Assembly: GCA_002309675.1 (NCBI GenBank)
Contig: DBXX01000104.1
Location: 1 to 14,411, forward strand
Direction of reading: 5' to 3'
DNA from: Lachnospiraceae bacterium UBA1201
Lineage (GTDB): Bacteria > Bacillota > Clostridia > Lachnospirales > Lachnospiraceae
DNA length: 14,411 nucleotides
The notes beneath the pieces were generated by a model. The model saw only the letters and a list, made by a program, of their open reading frames with translations, did no database searches and had not been told where the DNA came from. Positions within the stretch are counted from its first letter, which is position 1; each line of letters begins with the position of its first letter. Both the position numbers and the translations under genes were made by a program. This document shows positions 7,087 to 13,462 of the stretch, in pieces.

Positions 7087-7504
7087 GGCCGGGGACGGAA
7101 TGCATTGCCCGGACCACGATAGAGGCCATCTATCCCGCATACTATCCGGCGGGCGCCGTACAGTTCTTTCTGCAGCACCACTCAGACGAGCATATCCTGA
7201 CAGACATAGCTGACGGCCTGGTATACCTTCTGCTTGAGGGCGAAGAGGCGGTTGGAACGGTAACGATCTCGGGCAATAACATCAATCGTTTGTTTGTCCT
7301 GCCGAAATACCAACACCAGGGGTATGGGAAGGCGTTGCTCGCATTTGCCGAGCAGAAGATCCTGGAGGCTTTATGGATATATGTTTTCGGGGCGATCTGC
7401 AGAGAGGTAACAACTACAGAAATGGAACGTCGATCGGAACAGCGTCAGAGGCCTACGGATCCGTCAATGTATACGGGTTTGACCTGCCGAAAAAGACGGA
7501 GTAG
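7079..7504 (+). pseudogene. Broken GNAT-family acetyltransferase
   Basis: A GNAT-like protein is readable in the frame of position 7104: IARTTIEAIYPAYYPAGAVQ, then the core to RLFVLPKY, and the acetyl-CoA motif QHQGYGKALL at about 7317-7340. The reading is split. The only sensible start, ATG 7079, overlaps the stop of the preceding gene but lies in another frame and stops soon after. After AEQKIL (about 7360) the GNAT similarity ends. The frame of 7079 then reads MDICFRGDLQRGNNY to a stop at 7502-7504, which does not resemble a GNAT C terminus. So at least one frameshift lies near 7098-7110, and a second break or deletion lies near 7360. The alternative, a TTG-initiated 104-codon frame from 7290, has only the C-terminal part of the fold and runs into the next gene. 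A decayed gene is the best reading unless there are sequencing errors. Confidence 0.7.
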
Positions 7505-7584
7505 AAGCACAGAATTCATCGCTTTTATAGCCGGTCGCAGTCAAAACCATCGAAGAGAGAAAGAAAGCAACTGGAGTTATAAAC

Positions 7585-8562
7585 ATGGACGTTTACAAAT
7601 GTAAACTATGTGGCGGAAATATCGAATTCGAACCGGGTTCGTTAGTCGGAATATGTGACAACTGTAAAGCAAAAGTGGAACTTTCGTTTTCAGAAGATGT
7701 TACGAACTGTGAAACGGACACTAAGACGGAAACAAAGGAGCCAAAGAGCACTGCAGACCAAAAGCCGAATGCAAATGAAAAGGCACGGAATAAAAACAAA
7801 ACGCTCTTAGCCACAGTTGCAGCGATAGCTCTCGTTGGCATCATCGCAGGTCTCGTTTGGATCCTGCTCCCGAAGAATACAAATGATATAAACTCCCCTA
7901 AAGTCGGTGACACGGTACGGTTTGGCCATTATGATGATAAGGATGAGTGGATCGTTCTGGATAAAAAAGGAGAAAAGCTTCTTATTCTGAACAAGTATGG
8001 GATTAAAGGGACTAGCGTATATAACTGGACCGATAGGGATGTTACATGGAGTACATGTTTACTGCGATGGTGGTTGAATAATGAATACCTGTTTGAGGCC
8101 TTTTCCGTAGAAGAAATGAAATATATATATGATACACGGGTGAAAAACGCGGACAATCCTGAGTATGGTACCCCCGGAGGCTCCGACACGGTTGATAAGG
8201 TATTTCTTTTGTCTATAGAAGAGGCAAAAAAGTATTTTGCCGATGATGATGCACGGGTATTGTACTCAGTATCTCCCGACTATCATACCGCCAAAATGTG
8301 GCGTTCCGACGGATTAGATGAACACTATAAGCGCAGCCTAGTTACCTTTAGTCACTATTTTTGTTGGTGGTTGCGGACTCCCGGAAACGCCGGTAATACC
8401 GTTGCTTATGTTGACTATAACGGCTTTGTAATTGAGAGCGGAATGATAGTAACCGGTGGAGATAGTGGTTTCGATTATATAGTTACCCGGCCTGCTATGT
8501 GGGTCGATCAAAGCGTCCTTGAACGCGTTATTCAGAATGATAACCATGTTGTATATTATTAA
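7585..8562 (+). CDS. Zinc-ribbon / single-TM / DUF6273 membrane protein
   Basis: A membrane protein of 325 residues. CTGGAG lies 8 nt before the ATG. The N terminus is a cytoplasmic zinc ribbon with two CxxC knuckles (Cys6/Cys9 and Cys24/Cys27). A charged Lys/Glu/Thr linker (about 37-73) follows, then one TM helix (about 74-95) and an extracytoplasmic domain (about 107-307) that I recognise as DUF6273-like: VGDTVRFGHYD, EWIVLD, a CLLRWWLN motif, KVFLLS, CWWLRTPG, YVDYNGFV and RPAMWV. This domain resembles formylglycine-generating-enzyme or lectin-like folds, usually without known activity. The architecture suggests a surface binding domain tethered to an intracellular metal-stabilised module. 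It is the last gene of the probable operon begun at 6344 and ends with a strong terminator. It is AT-richer than the genes before 7000. Confidence 0.85.
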   Translation: MDVYKCKLCGGNIEFEPGSLVGICDNCKAKVELSFSEDVTNCETDTKTETKEPKSTADQKPNANEKARNKNKTLLATVAAIALVGIIAGLVWILLPKNTNDINSPKVGDTVRFGHYDDKDEWIVLDKKGEKLLILNKYGIKGTSVYNWTDRDVTWSTCLLRWWLNNEYLFEAFSVEEMKYIYDTRVKNADNPEYGTPGGSDTVDKVFLLSIEEAKKYFADDDARVLYSVSPDYHTAKMWRSDGLDEHYKRSLVTFSHYFCWWLRTPGNAGNTVAYVDYNGFVIESGMIVTGGDSGFDYIVTRPAMWVDQSVLERVIQNDNHVVYY

Positions 8563-8606
8563 TTGGAACGGAGTAGCCTGTCTGTAGGTTACACCAGATT
8601 CTCCTT

Positions 8607-8635
8607 GCACTCACCTTCGGGTGAGTGCTTTTTTT
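8607..8635 (+). terminator. TTCG-tetraloop intrinsic terminator
   Basis: A 9-bp perfect stem GCACTCACC / GGTGAGTGC (8607-8615 with 8620-8628) closed by a TTCG tetraloop and followed by seven T. It ends the operon after the DUF6273 protein. Confidence 0.95.
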
Positions 8636-9057
8636 GTTCTACAACATTTGCAATTACCCGTGGGATGCTTCTTGAAAGATAATATATGCATTGATTGTAG
8701 AAAGATGGCGTGACCTGACAAACTCATCCTGTAAGAAATCACTAATAGCATTTTCAAAATCCGGTTTGATAGGAAAACCGGAAGTTAGTCTTGCAGAAAA
8801 GTTGAAACCAGGACCAACCCGAAGTTACTTTTGCATTCAACCCACCTTACTTTTTCATTTATCCGCCTGTAACCTTTTCGGAAAGATTTGAACTATATAA
8901 GTGAGAGATGCGTTTGATTTATTCATAAGGTAGCCATCGTTAGTGCGAAGGAAGAGAGTAATCATCGTATTCTTGCAAAATAAACTACTACACATCGGAT
9001 CATTATTTAAGGAATCCTTACACTTTATTGCTTTTTTGTGATGAATTTTCCAATCTG
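8636..9057. other. Gene-free, AT-rich intergenic stretch
   Basis: About 420 nt between a terminator and the next promoter with no convincing gene. Short open frames exist at 8691-8891 (plus) and 8855-9076 (minus), but neither has an RBS or a recognisable product. One 8-bp hairpin (TCCGGTTT / AAACCGGA, 8760-8767 with 8775-8782) has no T tract. It may hold decayed sequence. Confidence 0.5.
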
Positions 9058-9086
9058 TTGACGGGAGATTCTGCATATGTTAAACT
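9058..9086 (+). promoter_or_regulatory. Promoter of the tandem double-TM gene pair
   Basis: -35 TTGACG (9058-9063), a 17-nt spacer ending TGT (extended -10), and -10 TAAACT (9081-9086), the same -10 as in the lipoprotein operon. The leader is about 57 nt, with AGGAGG 7 nt before the ATG at 9150. Confidence 0.75.
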
Positions 9087-9149
9087 GCAAATGTCAGTAT
9101 TGAAGATTTCGAAAGAGGGAAGGATGTGTAGATATTAGGAGGGTATATC

Positions 9150-9287
9150 ATGAGAAAATGTTTGGGAAATGACCGCGGCGAAGTGAAACTGATCTTTGTG
9201 TTTTTGATCACATTGGCCGTGCTTACAGCAGCGGTGGCAGGAGTGACCTATCTGGCGTATCGAAAGGCCGAAAAAGAGTATTACGAC
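9150..9287 (+). repeat. 5' end near-identical to that of paralog 2 (copy 1)
   Basis: The first 46 codons match 10602-10739 with about nine mismatches in 138 nt, including an uninterrupted identical run of roughly 49 nt over the TM helix. Identity drops abruptly after codon 46. Confidence 0.9.
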
Positions 9288-10505
9288 AACGCGGATATAG
9301 AAGGGCAATCTAAGAGATTTGTAGGCCGTATAGTGAACCCGGAACCCGACACAGTAGATTTGAACAAAGCACTGGATGAGCCGGAAAACAGAGCTGTATA
9401 TAAAAAGGTCCAAAAATTGTTGTGTGGTCGGGAATTGACGGACGAAGAGGAACAGGAATTATTTTATTGCAGATATCCCGGTTTTGCACATGCATATCAC
9501 CTAACTCCTTTAGATATTTTTGCAAAAACGCCGGATGGAAACTGGTTTTGGAAAGACGATGAATTGACACTGTTTTTCGACATGTATATTAACCGGAACG
9601 GATCGGATCTTTCGGAAGAAGAGAAAATCACATATCCAAGGATGGTGTTTATGTTCCATCTGGATGATCCGGAGATAGTGGCGAAGCATCAGGAATATCA
9701 AAAGCTGGCGGTCAACCGTGTAGACATGACCTACCCTGACATCAAATGTGAGAGGAAGGGATACTATACGTTTATTCATTCTTTCTATTTGGACGGTAAT
9801 AAGATCATTCCGGAAGAGGTTTGGTTTGTGGAGAGTCGAACGGTCGAAACACCGCCGGTCTATGTGTACATGTCGGGGGAGGTGTTTGGTTTCTATGAAA
9901 GCGAAACCAAGGTCGTTGAAAAAATAAAGAGGAACGTTCCAAATTCGGATAAAATGCCCCGGGTTGTATCAAATGCATCCGAAGACGCACCCACGGGTCC
10001 TAATTTGGTACGCTATTCTTCAGAAGGACTAGAACAAGCGTTTGATAATTTTCAGGTATTAATGAGAGGTACGCTTCTTTATAATTCAGAAAATATGTTT
10101 CATGCGGAAGAAAAAGAAAAGTATCTAAAGAAGGCGGAAGAGATCGCTACGGAGGACGGGGCATACTATATTACCACCTCGAATGATTCGGATATGAAGA
10201 TCTATATCTTCTCTCAAAAGAAGAATATTCCGGAACTGGGCGGCGAGGTGCTCGCTGTTGGTATGGACACACAGCCTCTTTATACGTTCTCGTATTTTTT
10301 GCATACAGACTACGGTTTCTTAGGGAAGATCCTGCCGGGATTTTTGGCGAGTGATAAATGCATAGGTACAGACTCGAATCGACTTTATGAGGGCCTTGCC
10401 TCCCGGGACAATAAGACATCGGTTCTCCTTTTATGCGGTATAGCGGTAGTTATTTCCTGCGCTGTGACCGGATTGACGAGAGTAAGACGTAACCGCAAAA
10501 AGTAG
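9150..10505 (+). CDS. Double-TM membrane protein, tandem paralog 1, unknown family
   Basis: A 451-residue protein I do not recognise. The N terminus is short and basic, followed by a TM helix (about 13-36: VKLIFVFLITLAVLTAAVAG), a large hydrophilic domain (about 37-422), a second TM helix (about 423-441) and a positively charged tail (RVRRNRKK). This predicts both ends inside and the large domain outside. Conserved blocks shared with the next gene include VQ-LCGRELTDEE (about 87-100), LDIF-K-PDG, YPRM, HLDDPEIVAKHQEYQ (about 170-184), SFYLDGNKIIPEEVWFVESR (about 211-230), KVVEKIKRNVPNSD, LYNSEN, HAEEKEKY-KKAEEIAT, IPELGG, and GFLGKILPGFLASD (about 389-402). No catalytic motif or known repeat is visible. 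It has its own promoter at 9058; the gap to the paralog is 96 nt with no terminator, so they are probably cotranscribed. Confidence 0.88.
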   Translation: MRKCLGNDRGEVKLIFVFLITLAVLTAAVAGVTYLAYRKAEKEYYDNADIEGQSKRFVGRIVNPEPDTVDLNKALDEPENRAVYKKVQKLLCGRELTDEEEQELFYCRYPGFAHAYHLTPLDIFAKTPDGNWFWKDDELTLFFDMYINRNGSDLSEEEKITYPRMVFMFHLDDPEIVAKHQEYQKLAVNRVDMTYPDIKCERKGYYTFIHSFYLDGNKIIPEEVWFVESRTVETPPVYVYMSGEVFGFYESETKVVEKIKRNVPNSDKMPRVVSNASEDAPTGPNLVRYSSEGLEQAFDNFQVLMRGTLLYNSENMFHAEEKEKYLKKAEEIATEDGAYYITTSNDSDMKIYIFSQKKNIPELGGEVLAVGMDTQPLYTFSYFLHTDYGFLGKILPGFLASDKCIGTDSNRLYEGLASRDNKTSVLLLCGIAVVISCAVTGLTRVRRNRKK

Positions 10506-10601
10506 AGCGAAAGCGAGACAGAGTGAATATCTGCTCATACAACAGAGTACTTGCATGTGGATAGGAAATACAGATAATAAGTGTTTTTGGAGGATGAGAT
10601 C

Positions 10602-10739
10602 ATGAGAAAATGTTTGGCGAATAACCGCGGCGAAGTGAAGCTGATCTTTGTGTTTTTGATCACATTGGCCGTGCTTACAGCAGCGGTGGTTGGAGTGACT
10701 TATCTGGCGTATCGGAATGCCGAAAAAGAGTATTACGAC
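10602..10739 (+). repeat. 5' end near-identical to that of paralog 1 (copy 2)
   Basis: Counterpart of 9150-9287. Synonymous positions are mostly conserved too, unlike the following segment, which is diverged at both DNA and protein level. Confidence 0.9.
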
Positions 10740-11960
10740 CATTTGGATTTATCCGGCCAATACGAACGATATCCGAAAAAAGTACTGTATCCGGAATTAG
10801 CGGATCCGGAGTGGGAGAATAGAATCATTCGTGCTGATACGGAAGATCCGGATCAAAAGGAGATCTTTAAAAAGGTTCAAAATTATTTATGCGGCCGGGA
10901 ATTAACGGACGAGGAGAAAAAAGAAACTCGTTATCTCAACCATGCCGGGCTCTTTTACGGATATTTTATGTCTGCTCTTGATATTTTTGTAAAACTGCCG
11001 GACGGATCTTTCCCGTGGAAGGAGGATGAATTACGGTTACTCTTGGTTGTCGATGTTTATCGGGAGGCTTCGGATCTTTCGGGAGAAGAAAGATTTGCGT
11101 ATCCCCGTATGCCGATCATGTTGCATCTGGATGATCCGGAGATAGTGGCGAAGCATCAGGAATATCAGAAGAAGGCGGTCTATACCGCAGACATGACGTA
11201 TCCGGGCATTTCGATGGAGATAAAGGAATACGATACGATCCTTCATTCATTCTATTTAGACGGGAATAAAATCATTCCGGAAGAGGTTTGGTTTGTCGAA
11301 TCAAGGAGTTATGTGGCAGCGGATGATTTTGCTTCGGAGGGAATCTCTGAAAGTTCTATCAAGGTCGTAGAAAAGATCAAGAGGAACGTTCCGAATTCAG
11401 ATACCATGGTTCGTATAGCGTCTACTTTAAAGGAAGATGCTCCGGAAAGAATCATGGCTACATATGGTACAAATAGTATGGCGAAGACATTTGAACCGTT
11501 CGAAGTACATATAATGGGTGTGCATATTTATAATTCGGAAAATATAATTCATGCAGAAGAAAAAGAAAAGTATATAAAGAAGGCGGAGGAGATAGCAACG
11601 GAAGAGGGCGCGGTTTACTATACCAAAGAGGATGGCTCGGATATGCAAATCGATATCTTTTCCAGAAAGAGAAATATACCGGAACTGGGCGGTGATGTGG
11701 TGGCTATCACTTTTGCAAAAGAACCTCTTTTTGCGTCCTCTTATTTTCTGCATTCGAATAGCGGATTCTTAGGAAAGATCCTTCCGGGATTTTTGGCCAG
11801 CGACGATTGCGCAACCTTTGACTCATATTATGGCTTTGATTTTATCAAAGCCCGGAAAAACGAGACATCCATCCTATTTTTGTTCGGATGTGCGGTTGTG
11901 ATCTCGGCAGGCGTGACCTGGGCGGCAGGTGCAAGACGCAAGAAAAAGAAAAATGATTAA
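10602..11960 (+). CDS. Double-TM membrane protein, tandem paralog 2, unknown family
   Basis: A 452-residue paralog of the preceding gene with the same layout: an N-terminal TM helix (about 13-36), an extracytoplasmic domain with the same ordered motifs (LCGRELTDEE, HLDDPEIVAKHQEYQ, GNKIIPEEVWFVES, KIKRNVPNSD, HAEEKEKY, IPELGG, GFLGKILPGFLASD), a C-terminal TM helix, and a basic tail (ARRKKKKND). The start at 10602 is chosen by GGAGG 8 nt upstream and by alignment with the paralog; the frame also opens seven codons earlier without an RBS. It carries a few extra residues around 55-72 (for example PELADPEWENRI) and lacks some around 232-245, where the two proteins differ most. The function is unknown. 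A tandem pair of surface-exposed anchored domains could form a heteromer or diversify a ligand-binding face; both ideas are inference. A strong terminator follows. Confidence 0.88.
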   Translation: MRKCLANNRGEVKLIFVFLITLAVLTAAVVGVTYLAYRNAEKEYYDHLDLSGQYERYPKKVLYPELADPEWENRIIRADTEDPDQKEIFKKVQNYLCGRELTDEEKKETRYLNHAGLFYGYFMSALDIFVKLPDGSFPWKEDELRLLLVVDVYREASDLSGEERFAYPRMPIMLHLDDPEIVAKHQEYQKKAVYTADMTYPGISMEIKEYDTILHSFYLDGNKIIPEEVWFVESRSYVAADDFASEGISESSIKVVEKIKRNVPNSDTMVRIASTLKEDAPERIMATYGTNSMAKTFEPFEVHIMGVHIYNSENIIHAEEKEKYIKKAEEIATEEGAVYYTKEDGSDMQIDIFSRKRNIPELGGDVVAITFAKEPLFASSYFLHSNSGFLGKILPGFLASDDCATFDSYYGFDFIKARKNETSILFLFGCAVVISAGVTWAAGARRKKKKND

Positions 11961-11990
11961 GTGTTAGTCGACACGGTTTTTGTGCCACTT

Positions 11991-12025
11991 ACGGCGGCGG
12001 GTATTGATTATTCGCCGCCGTTTTT
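11991..12025 (+). terminator. Intrinsic terminator after the paralog pair
   Basis: A GC-rich 9-bp stem ACGGCGGCG / CGCCGCCGT (11991-11999 with 12013-12021), a 13-nt loop and five T. It lies about 30 nt after the stop codon. Confidence 0.9.
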
Positions 12026-12043
12026 GTATAGTCCTGTACGCTC

Positions 12044-12072
12044 TTGCCACTCCTTGTATTCTGTGCTATAAT
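12044..12072 (+). promoter_or_regulatory. Strong promoter of the BACON/InlB-repeat gene
   Basis: -35 TTGCCA (12044-12049, five of six), a 17-nt spacer ending TGC (extended -10), and a perfect -10 TATAAT (12067-12072). It implies a leader of about 120 nt. Confidence 0.85.
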
Positions 12073-12078
12073 CCAACA

Positions 12079-12200
12079 TGTAAGTAACAGTTCGTAAATG
12101 GTATATACATCCTGCTGCCGGCAGGTGCTTTAGTGGCACTTTGCGTGGAGGGGTGTGAGCGGGTGTATGACCGGAAAAATGAAAGGTAAAGGAGAGGAAA
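12079..12200 (+). promoter_or_regulatory. Structured 5' leader of the BACON/InlB-repeat gene
   Basis: About 120 nt between the predicted transcription start and the ATG. It holds the palindrome CTGCCGGCAG (12115-12124) and next to it a short GTGC/GCAC hairpin (12125-12139), then AAGGAG (12189-12194) before the start. I do not recognise a riboswitch class. It may simply be a stabilising leader. Confidence 0.35.
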
Positions 12201-13259
12201 ATGAAGGGACTGACACACAAACGAAGTATCTTAGGACTTTTATGCGCACTGGTTTTGGGGATGATCATGCTCATTCCGACTGAGGTGGAGGCGGCGCAAT
12301 TGACCGTGACGAGCACGAGCCGGAAGAATTACACTGCGGTGGCGAATGGCGAGACCATTCTTGTGACATTGTCCGGAGCGACCACGAACACAAATATGAT
12401 GGGAAAACCGTCTTGGATCACGGTGTCGGGATCCAGCTCGAGCTATAAGCTCGTGGTTGCGAAAAACACGGCGAAATCGTCGAGAACCGGCGATGTTGTA
12501 TTCCGCGCGGGTAATAAAGTGTTTACGGTGCGGATCACGCAGAATGGCGCGCCCACGACCGTTACGGTGAAGTTCAACAACAACGGCGGAACCGGCAAGG
12601 TTCCGAATAAGTCATATACTATCGGCAAGGCTTACAGTAAGCTGCCGGCAGGACCTGCTGCGCCGAAAGGTATGAAGTTTGACGGATGGTACACGAAGAA
12701 GAGCGGCGGCACGAAAGTGACTACGAAGACGAAGGCTTCTGCATCGGTCTCGGTTCTGTATGCGCATTATACAGGGAAGACCTATACGATCCGGTTTGAC
12801 AGCCAGGGTGGAACCAAGGCGTTTGTAAAGAATGTTAAATATGGCGGTAAGTACGGGAAACTGGAGACGCCGAAGAAATATGGATATGATTTTGACGGGT
12901 GGTATACTGCGGCAAAAGGAGGCACAAAGATCACGAGTAAATCGGATGTGAAAACTGCGGCAAACCACACGTTGTACGCTCACTGGACCCCCAAAAAGAG
13001 ATATACTGTTACCATGGTTTCCGGGGATAAAGAAGAAAAATATGAGGTTTTTAAGGGCGACAAATTTACTCTGCCTCGTGGATATAGTAAAAATGATGGA
13101 GAGTTTGCAGGATGGAACAGGTATTATCCCGGCGGATTTATTATCTATAATCGTGCAGAATACCAGCCCGGGGATCAGATCATTGTCAATAGCGATATGA
13201 AGTTTGTTCCGTTTTATAAGCATATCGATATTCCTGATAAGATAAGCTCTTTTAATTAA
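12201..13259 (+). CDS. Secreted BACON-domain and InlB-repeat protein
   Basis: A predicted exported protein of 352 residues. It has a basic N terminus, a hydrophobic signal segment (about 9-26) and a likely cleavage near EAA (about 30-32). A BACON-like beta-sandwich follows (about 33-116) with typical PSWITVSGS, RTGDVVF and VRITQNG elements. Next come two clear InlB-type (Listeria-Bacteroides, Flg_new) repeats: about 121-190 (FNNNGGTGKV, FDGWYTKKSGG, YAHY) and 195-263 (FDSQGGTK, FDGWYTAAKGG, YAHWT). A third, degenerate repeat spans about 267-340 (FAGWN, YQPGD). No sortase motif, TM anchor or SLH domain is visible, so it is probably released or held by other contacts. BACON domains are associated with carbohydrate or mucin binding, and InlB repeats are adhesin modules. 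It has its own promoter and terminator. The AAGGAG RBS supports the start. Confidence 0.9.
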   Translation: MKGLTHKRSILGLLCALVLGMIMLIPTEVEAAQLTVTSTSRKNYTAVANGETILVTLSGATTNTNMMGKPSWITVSGSSSSYKLVVAKNTAKSSRTGDVVFRAGNKVFTVRITQNGAPTTVTVKFNNNGGTGKVPNKSYTIGKAYSKLPAGPAAPKGMKFDGWYTKKSGGTKVTTKTKASASVSVLYAHYTGKTYTIRFDSQGGTKAFVKNVKYGGKYGKLETPKKYGYDFDGWYTAAKGGTKITSKSDVKTAANHTLYAHWTPKKRYTVTMVSGDKEEKYEVFKGDKFTLPRGYSKNDGEFAGWNRYYPGGFIIYNRAEYQPGDQIIVNSDMKFVPFYKHIDIPDKISSFN

Positions 13260-13327
13260 GCATAGTGTAGAAATTCATAAATCTTGAGTTCGACTTTGGG
13301 TGAATAAGCCCGAAGAGATATTAGTGC

Positions 13328-13357
13328 AAAGCGTGTCGGTTATGCCGGCACGCTTTT
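13328..13357 (+). terminator. Intrinsic terminator after the BACON/InlB-repeat gene
   Basis: A 12-bp stem with one G-U pair (AAAGCGTGTCGG with CCGGCACGCTTT), a 5-nt loop and a T tract, about 70 nt after the stop codon. Confidence 0.85.
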
Positions 13358-13389
13358 GATGTTTAACGGACAGGCGTCCACGTTAGGAA

Positions 13390-13418
13390 GTGACAGAGAA
13401 CAGCGGACGTGATATAAT
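13390..13418 (+). promoter_or_regulatory. Promoter of the DHH phosphoesterase gene
   Basis: -35 GTGACA (13390-13395, five of six), a 17-nt spacer ending TGA (extended -10), and a perfect -10 TATAAT (13413-13418). The leader is about 38 nt, with GGAGG 8 nt before the ATG at 13463. Confidence 0.85.
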
Positions 13419-13462
13419 AATCAGAGTGCCTCGATGAGGAGGCCTATAATCGGAGGTTTTGT

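Noticed and set aside
7290..7604. A 104-codon plus-strand frame as a separate gene
   Set aside because: It begins at a TTG inside the GNAT core, contains only the end of the fold, then turns Arg/Ser-rich and runs into the start of the next gene. It is better explained as part of the broken acetyltransferase.
8760..8782. An 8-bp hairpin in the intergenic stretch
   Set aside because: No T tract follows and no gene ends nearby, so neither a terminator nor a known RNA element is supported.
8691..8891. A 66-codon plus-strand frame in the intergenic stretch
   Set aside because: TTG start, no RBS, no recognisable motif and low-quality composition.
8855..9076. A 73-codon minus-strand frame in the intergenic stretch
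   Set aside because: No RBS, no recognisable family, and it overlaps the promoter of the plus-strand paralog pair.
10551..10578. A possible promoter (TTGCAT, 16 nt, GATAAT) between the two double-TM paralogs
   Set aside because: The -35 is weak, and the start would leave almost no room before the GGAGG at 10589. Cotranscription from 9058 is simpler.
12612..13223. A minus-strand open frame of 203 codons opposite the InlB repeats
   Set aside because: Antisense to a well-supported secreted protein, with basic, random-looking composition and no domain.
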